Under the pieces are notes generated by a model that saw only the letters and a list, made by a program, of their open reading frames with translations, made no database searches and was not told the DNA's origin. Source: an uncultured Lachnospiraceae bacterium (lineage in GTDB: Bacteria > Bacillota_A > Clostridia > Lachnospirales > Lachnospiraceae). Taken from it: 64,000 nucleotides of DNA. Position numbers and translations under genes: made by a program. This document shows, piece by piece, positions 60,309 to 64,000 of the stretch (positions within the stretch are counted from its first letter, which is position 1; every line of letters begins with the position of its first letter). The stretch lies in the NCBI GenBank assembly GCA_902801585.1, contig CADCIU010000009.1, positions 3,626 to 67,625 of the forward strand, read 5' to 3'.

Positions 60309-60367
60309 TGAATTAAAACAGAGATTCGGCAGCGTACGGAACTTAGGCCGGGCATAAAGGAGGAAAT

Positions 60368-61594
60368 ATGAGACACAGGAAGCTATTGGCGTATTTGATG
60401 TGCGGGTGTTTGTTTTTGACGGCTTGTGTGGGCGGTCAGAGCACAGGGGCAAGTTCATCGGAGCCACAGGCGGAGACCGCAGAAGAGGAGTCGGGTGTTA
60501 CCGAGGAGCCGCAGGCAGAGACCGCAGCAGGAGAGTCGGATGCTGCCGAGGAGCCGCAGGCGGAGACCGCAGCAGGAGAGTCGAATGTTGCTGAGGAAGC
60601 GGCGGCGCAGACAGAAACTGCGGCAGATGAGTCAGCTCCTGCTGCCGAGGAAAACGCGAGCGGCCGGAGCGCAGAAGCCTCATCGGCTGATGCTGCTGCG
60701 ACCGGCAGTACGCAGGCGGCTAAAGAAGGGGACAAGTCGGTGGTCTATTTTACCGGCGATATCTCACCGGAGGGCCTCGTCAATGTATACGAAGCACTGG
60801 GGTGGACCCCCACCGGCAAGGTGGCCGTAAAGATCTCAACGGGAGAGCCGCCGGCGAGCAATTACCTGCGGCCTGAACTCATCAAAGACCTGGTGACCCT
60901 GCTGGACGGGACGATCGTGGAGTGCAACACTGCTTATGGCGGAAGCCGCGCTGCCACTGCGGAACACTATCAGGTGGCGGAGGACCACGGGTTCATGGAC
61001 ATTGCTGATTTTAAGATTCTGGATGAGGACGGGTACATGGAAATTCCCGTTACAGGCGGAACGAGGCTGACCGGCAACCTTGTAGGCAAGGCGTTTACGG
61101 ATTACGATTCCTATGTGATCCTTTCCCATTTCAAGGGGCATCAAATGGCGGGGTTTGGCGGAGCGATCAAAAATTCCTCGATCGGCCTGGCTTCCAGCCG
61201 CGGCAAAGTCCGGATCCATTCCGGCGGCACAAGCGATACGCGCTGGCATGACGAGCTGCAGCTTGAATTTCTGGAGAGTATGGCAGAAGCAAATTCAGCT
61301 GTACAGGATGCTCTCGGTGATCGGATCATTTACATCAATGTGATGAACAGGATCTCCATTGACTGCGACTGCGACGGGCACCCTGAAGAGCCGGATATTC
61401 ACGACATAGGAATTCTCGCGTCCTATGATCCGGTCGCACTGGATCAGGCCTGCGTTGATCTTGCTCTGGCGGCGGACGGCAGTGAGAGGCTTAAGGAGCG
61501 CATTGAAGACCGACAGGGACTTCATACACTGGAACATGCGGAGGAGATCAAACTTGGAAGCCGGGAATATGAGCTGAAGAGTATTGATGAATGA
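60368..61594 (+). CDS. DUF362 domain lipoprotein
   Basis: 408 residues. Lipoprotein signal with LTAC at about 17-20. A low-complexity linker (about 25-115) contains three 15-residue repeats of the EPQAETAAGESDAAE type. The DUF362 domain follows: GKVAVKISTGEPPASNYLRP, IVECNTAYGGSR, YVILSHFKGHQMAGFGGAIK and DIGILASYDPVALDQACVDL. DUF362 proteins often carry or accompany 4Fe-4S ferredoxin domains; none is attached here. Function unknown. AAAGGAGG lies 6 nt before the ATG. Confidence 0.88.
   Translation: MRHRKLLAYLMCGCLFLTACVGGQSTGASSSEPQAETAEEESGVTEEPQAETAAGESDAAEEPQAETAAGESNVAEEAAAQTETAADESAPAAEENASGRSAEASSADAAATGSTQAAKEGDKSVVYFTGDISPEGLVNVYEALGWTPTGKVAVKISTGEPPASNYLRPELIKDLVTLLDGTIVECNTAYGGSRAATAEHYQVAEDHGFMDIADFKILDEDGYMEIPVTGGTRLTGNLVGKAFTDYDSYVILSHFKGHQMAGFGGAIKNSSIGLASSRGKVRIHSGGTSDTRWHDELQLEFLESMAEANSAVQDALGDRIIYINVMNRISIDCDCDGHPEEPDIHDIGILASYDPVALDQACVDLALAADGSERLKERIEDRQGLHTLEHAEEIKLGSREYELKSIDE
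60461..60595 (+). repeat. 45-nt coding tandem repeat in the DUF362 gene
   Basis: Three units starting GAGCCRCAGGCRGAGACCGC at 60461, 60506 and 60551, each encoding 15 residues of the extracellular linker. Confidence 0.88.
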
Positions 61595-61597
61595 TTT

Positions 61598-61704
61598 GGT
61601 GTCACAGGGTGTCACAGGGACGGTTCTTCTGACAACTTTTAGGAGACAGAGAACCGTCCCCTGTCTCCTGAAAAAGTTGTCAGAAGAACCGTCCCCGTGA
61701 CACT
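61598..61704 (+). repeat. Nested family 1 repeats: type B inside a type A palindrome
   Basis: The left type A arm (GTGTCACAGGGACGGTTCTT CTGACAACTTTT, preceded by a duplicate GGTGTCACAG) and right arm (AAAAAGTTGTCAGAAGAACC GTCCCCGTGACAC) enclose a complete type B hairpin GGAGACAGAGAACCGTCCCC TGTCTCC at 61642-61668. This fits insertion of one repeat into the tip of another. Confidence 0.9.
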
Positions 61705-61707
61705 ATT

Positions 61708-62790
61708 TCAACCTGCATCGAAGACCGTGTCTTCGATAATACCTCCCCCGATCACACAGTCATTTTCGTCATAAAAGACCGCGGACTGGCCGGGCGCAGC
61801 GGATCGAACAGGTTCTTCAAATGTGATTCTTACCCTGTCTTCCCCGATCTTTTCAAGCAGCGCGGGCTGCCCTGCGTGGCGATAACGAACTTTCACTTGG
61901 CATGGTATCTTTTGGCCGTACGATGGTTCAGGGATGCTCATAAAATTCAGGTCCCTGCAAATGATCGCTTTGCATCGGATTTCCTCTAACGTTCCCAGGA
62001 CGACTTCATTGCGGTCCGCAAGCAGTTTTTTGACATAAACAGGATGACCGAAAGCGATGCCGAGCCCTTTACGCTGCCCGACAGTATAGTGGATGATCCC
62101 TTTGTGCGTGCCAAGGACCTTTCCGGTCCCATCTACGAAATTGCCTTCCGCAGGGACTTCCGCGTCTGCGTGTTCCTTAATAAAGTCCGCATAATTGCCG
62201 TCTGTGACAAAACAGATCTCCTGGGAGTCCGGCTTCGAAGCAACCTTGATTCCGGCTTCCTCCGCGATTTTCCGGACTTCCTCTTTGGAATACGTTCCGA
62301 GCGGCATGAGCGTTCTTGCGAGCTGCTCTTGTGTCAGGCGGTACAGCATATAAGCCTGGTCTTTCTCGGAATGCAGCGCCTTGCGGACTGTATACCTTCC
62401 GTTCTCAAGCTCCACGATGGAAGCGTAGTGCCCGGTGGCAACGTAATCCGCTTGCAGCACGTTTGCATAGTAGAGCATGCGCTCCCATTTGATCTCACGA
62501 TTGCAGATCACGCACGGATTAGGTGTCAGTCCGTGAAGATAATCGTCGATAAACGCTCTTATGATCTTGTCGTTGAAAGCGGAGACACAGTTGAAGACAT
62601 GGTATTCGATCCCTATGGCCTGCGCGGTCGCCCTGGCGTCGTCAATTTCGCAGCAGCGGCTGTCTTCACCATCCGAGCTGACCCAGCTTCGGAGAGTCAC
62701 TCCGACTACTTCATATCCTTGCTTCTTCAGAAGATATGCGGCAACAGCGCTGTCGACGCCGCCGGACATTCCTACGATCACTCTTTTCAT
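61708..62790 (-). CDS. mnmA: tRNA-specific 2-thiouridylase MnmA
   Basis: 360 residues, full length. MnmA thiolates U34 of tRNA Lys, Glu and Gln using sulfur relayed from IscS. The PP-loop motif SGGVDSAVAAYLLKKQGYEV, the first catalytic Cys in NPCVICNREIKW, GHYASI, the second Cys in SQEICFV and the tRNA-binding segment TVGQRKGLGI are all present, and the C-terminal beta-barrel is complete. AAAGG precedes the ATG on the minus strand. Usual partners such as iscS are not in the window. Confidence 0.96.
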   Translation of the reverse strand: MKRVIVGMSGGVDSAVAAYLLKKQGYEVVGVTLRSWVSSDGEDSRCCEIDDARATAQAIGIEYHVFNCVSAFNDKIIRAFIDDYLHGLTPNPCVICNREIKWERMLYYANVLQADYVATGHYASIVELENGRYTVRKALHSEKDQAYMLYRLTQEQLARTLMPLGTYSKEEVRKIAEEAGIKVASKPDSQEICFVTDGNYADFIKEHADAEVPAEGNFVDGTGKVLGTHKGIIHYTVGQRKGLGIAFGHPVYVKKLLADRNEVVLGTLEEIRCKAIICRDLNFMSIPEPSYGQKIPCQVKVRYRHAGQPALLEKIGEDRVRITFEEPVRSAAPGQSAVFYDENDCVIGGGIIEDTVFDAG

Positions 62791-62922
62791 ATATTTTGCC
62801 TTTCTAGCGTTCTTTTCGATTTTTCCCTAAGTATATCCTGCTTATTCATATGGTTCTATTGTTGAGAATAGATTTGAATTAAACGTCCAAAGAGGACATG
62901 TTATTATTGTAACATGTAGAAG

Positions 62923-63018
62923 AGTGTCAAGGGGACGGTTCTTTTGACAACTTTTTGGCCAGGAAGACAGGTGCTTCGATGGCAAAAAGTTGTCAGAAGA
63001 ACCGTCCCGGTGACACCA
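62923..63018 (+). repeat. Family 1 repeat, type A inverted pair with 25-bp tip
   Basis: GTGTCAAGGGGACGGTTCTT TTGACAACTTTTTG and AAAAAGTTGTCAGAAGAACC GTCCCGGTGACACC. The arms carry different variants (AAGGGG versus CCGGGA), an exception to the usual arm matching. Confidence 0.88.
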
Positions 63019-63034
63019 TTGGAGTAATTAGCAT

Positions 63035-63586
63035 ATGAAGCGCATAATAATAATCGGCAGCCCCGGAGCAGGGAAGAGCACTTTTTCGAGAAATCTGAGG
63101 GATAGGACCGGAATCCCGCTGTACCATTTGGATAACATCTGGCATCAGCCTGACCGGACAACGATATCCAGGGAGGAATTTGACGAAAAGTTGTTAGCTA
63201 TTTTGGCAAAAGAGAGCTGGATCATCGATGGAAACTACAGCAGGACGCTTGAATTGCGGTTAAAATACTGTGATACAGTTTTTCTCCTGGACTATCCTTT
63301 GGAAGTATGTCTTGCCGGCGTCAATGACCGCATTGGAAAAGAGAGAGAAGATATTCCCTGGATTGAGTATGAGTTTGATGAAGAGTTCCGGCAGTTCATT
63401 GTGGAGTTTCCTGAGAACAGGCTGCCGAATATTTATCGGCTGCTTCACCGGTATGAGCAGGGAAGAGAGATCCATATTTTCCGATCAAGGAAAGAGGCGG
63501 ATGAGTATTTAAGATTGTGGAACTGTCAGGTTACTCCAACCTGCCTTGTGAACAAGTGTAATCACAAAGTGCGTTGGATCACTTGA
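63035..63586 (+). CDS. P-loop kinase-like ATPase (FlaR/topology-modulation type)
   Basis: 183 residues. Walker A GSPGAGKST at about 8-16, then PLYHLDNIWHQPD and WIIDGNYSRT, a layout typical of the adenylate-kinase-like group annotated as topology modulation protein. These are small nucleotide-kinase-fold proteins of unknown substrate. The last 20 residues (CQVTPTCLVNKCNHKVRWIT) look unlike the family and may be a run-on past a lost stop. GGAG lies about 12 nt before the ATG, at the edge of a repeat. Confidence 0.82.
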   Translation: MKRIIIIGSPGAGKSTFSRNLRDRTGIPLYHLDNIWHQPDRTTISREEFDEKLLAILAKESWIIDGNYSRTLELRLKYCDTVFLLDYPLEVCLAGVNDRIGKEREDIPWIEYEFDEEFRQFIVEFPENRLPNIYRLLHRYEQGREIHIFRSRKEADEYLRLWNCQVTPTCLVNKCNHKVRWIT

Positions 63587-63702
63587 GTCTTTTTTTCTTC
63601 CCCTGCCCCCATGGTAATTTGTTCAAACAGCTAAATCTCACTGAATTTATGGCAGTTTTTGGGGGTGTTGGACTATTCGGGGCAGGAAGAACAAAAAGCA
63701 AC

Positions 63703-63812
63703 TGTATATTCCAACTTCTGCCGGTATTTATTCCAAATCCAGACTTATCTGCCGATATTCAGTCCAAATCCAGACTTATCTGCCGGTATTCACTCCAGCT
63801 CCAGACTCATCT
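63703..63812 (-). repeat. Tandem copies of the DUF1848 gene end
   Basis: Units of about 31 bp read on the minus strand as the gene end: GQMSLELE-stop (in the gene), RQISLDLD-stop, RQISLDLE-stop, and a fourth decayed unit. The last 9 codons, stop included, were duplicated downstream. Confidence 0.75.
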
Positions 63813-64000
63813 GTCCATCGATCCATGACTTCTGCGGTACATCATGGATCTTATCCCCATCCATATAGTTCCCAATCAAAAACGGCGACGCAGGGTCATG
63901 GAGCCTGCTCTGCGCCAGCACTTCAGAGGGCTCCGCATTTGCGTAGCAATACCTGCACAGATGCCTGCAAGTGTTATATGCGCCGATATCGCAGGACAGA
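63790..64000 (-). CDS. DUF1848 family protein, C-terminal fragment
   Basis: Partial gene entering from the right edge on the minus strand; the last 69 codons are present with stop TGA at 63792-63790. CDIGAYNTCRHLCRYCYANA carries the Cys cluster (C-x3-C-x2-C) followed by Tyr-Ala-Asn, and SRLHDPASPFLIG matches the family end as recalled. DUF1848 proteins are thought to be radical-SAM-like iron-sulfur proteins; the catalytic N-terminal part is outside the window. The region just downstream holds tandem copies of its final codons. Confidence 0.72.
   Translation of the reverse strand, partial: LSCDIGAYNTCRHLCRYCYANAEPSEVLAQSRLHDPASPFLIGNYMDGDKIHDVPQKSWIDGQMSLELE

Noticed and set aside
60305..60310. 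TATAAT before the DUF362 gene as a promoter
   Set aside because: No acceptable -35 at 16-18 bp, and it overlaps the stop codon of the upstream permease gene.

Overview
The window looks like a chromosomal segment of an anaerobic Clostridia-type Firmicute, most like Lachnospiraceae. Base composition is near 50% GC by eye. Nearly every gene has a strong AAGGAGG-type ribosome binding site. There are many lipoproteins and secreted enzymes, and standalone alpha-CTD, LtrA, DegV, ABC-F, MATE and GH1/GH4 families. I found no rRNA, tRNA, transposase, integrase or CRISPR array. Two genes are cut by the window edges: a flavodoxin on the left and a DUF1848 protein on the right.

Layout. 1-12.8 kb: a membrane-anchored subtilisin-like protease, a LysR regulator, a lipoprotein, then a tightly overlapping six-gene MoxR / DUF58 / VWA-VWA / TPR (Bat-like) operon. 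12.9-24 kb: metabolic and membrane genes (PanE-like reductase, rhomboid, GH4, HIT, CPBP protease, MATE, FAH-family, HAD, GH1) mixed with three decayed genes. 24.2-27.5 kb: a small XRE regulator, a long gene-free stretch full of potential RNA hairpins, and a DUF2828 (Ro60/TROVE-like, VWA) gene. 28-46.6 kb: extracellular proteases and lipoproteins (M4, beta-helix, C-type lectin, HELFH peptidase, PepX-like), MarR, DegV, LtrA, ABC-F, a methyltransferase, a STAS-phosphotransferase fusion, and an Lrp / alpha-CTD pair. 46.7-64 kb: a kinase-WD40 protein, an exported prephenate-dehydratase-like lipoprotein, SDR, phosphoesterase, TlpA-like thioredoxin, histidine phosphatase, an ornithine cyclodeaminase-like enzyme, MATE, ArsP-like permease, DUF362 lipoprotein, MnmA and a P-loop kinase.

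From 12.8 kb on, the intergenic DNA is dominated by two dispersed palindromic repeat families. Family 1 shares the core GGGACGGTTCT (about 49 copies by eye) inside interchangeable arms: type A TGTCA/TGACA and type B GGAGACAG/CTGTCTCC. Family 2 is CGACCTCTGGGGTAGTTTGT. None occurs in the first 12.8 kb. They often sit as inverted pairs, nest inside one another, supply stop codons and C-terminal tails to genes, and may supply -35 hexamers. Two 0.4-kb composite copies have roughly 100-bp matching arms around a nearly identical core of about 180 bp.

The strongest candidate for an undescribed system is 24.2-27.5 kb. The XRE gene and a roughly 760-nt hairpin-rich, ORF-poor leader in front of the DUF2828 gene share an operator-like palindrome at identical spacing from a -10 box. 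This suggests a regulator, structured RNA and Ro60-like protein unit. All functional links here are inferred from sequence reading alone.
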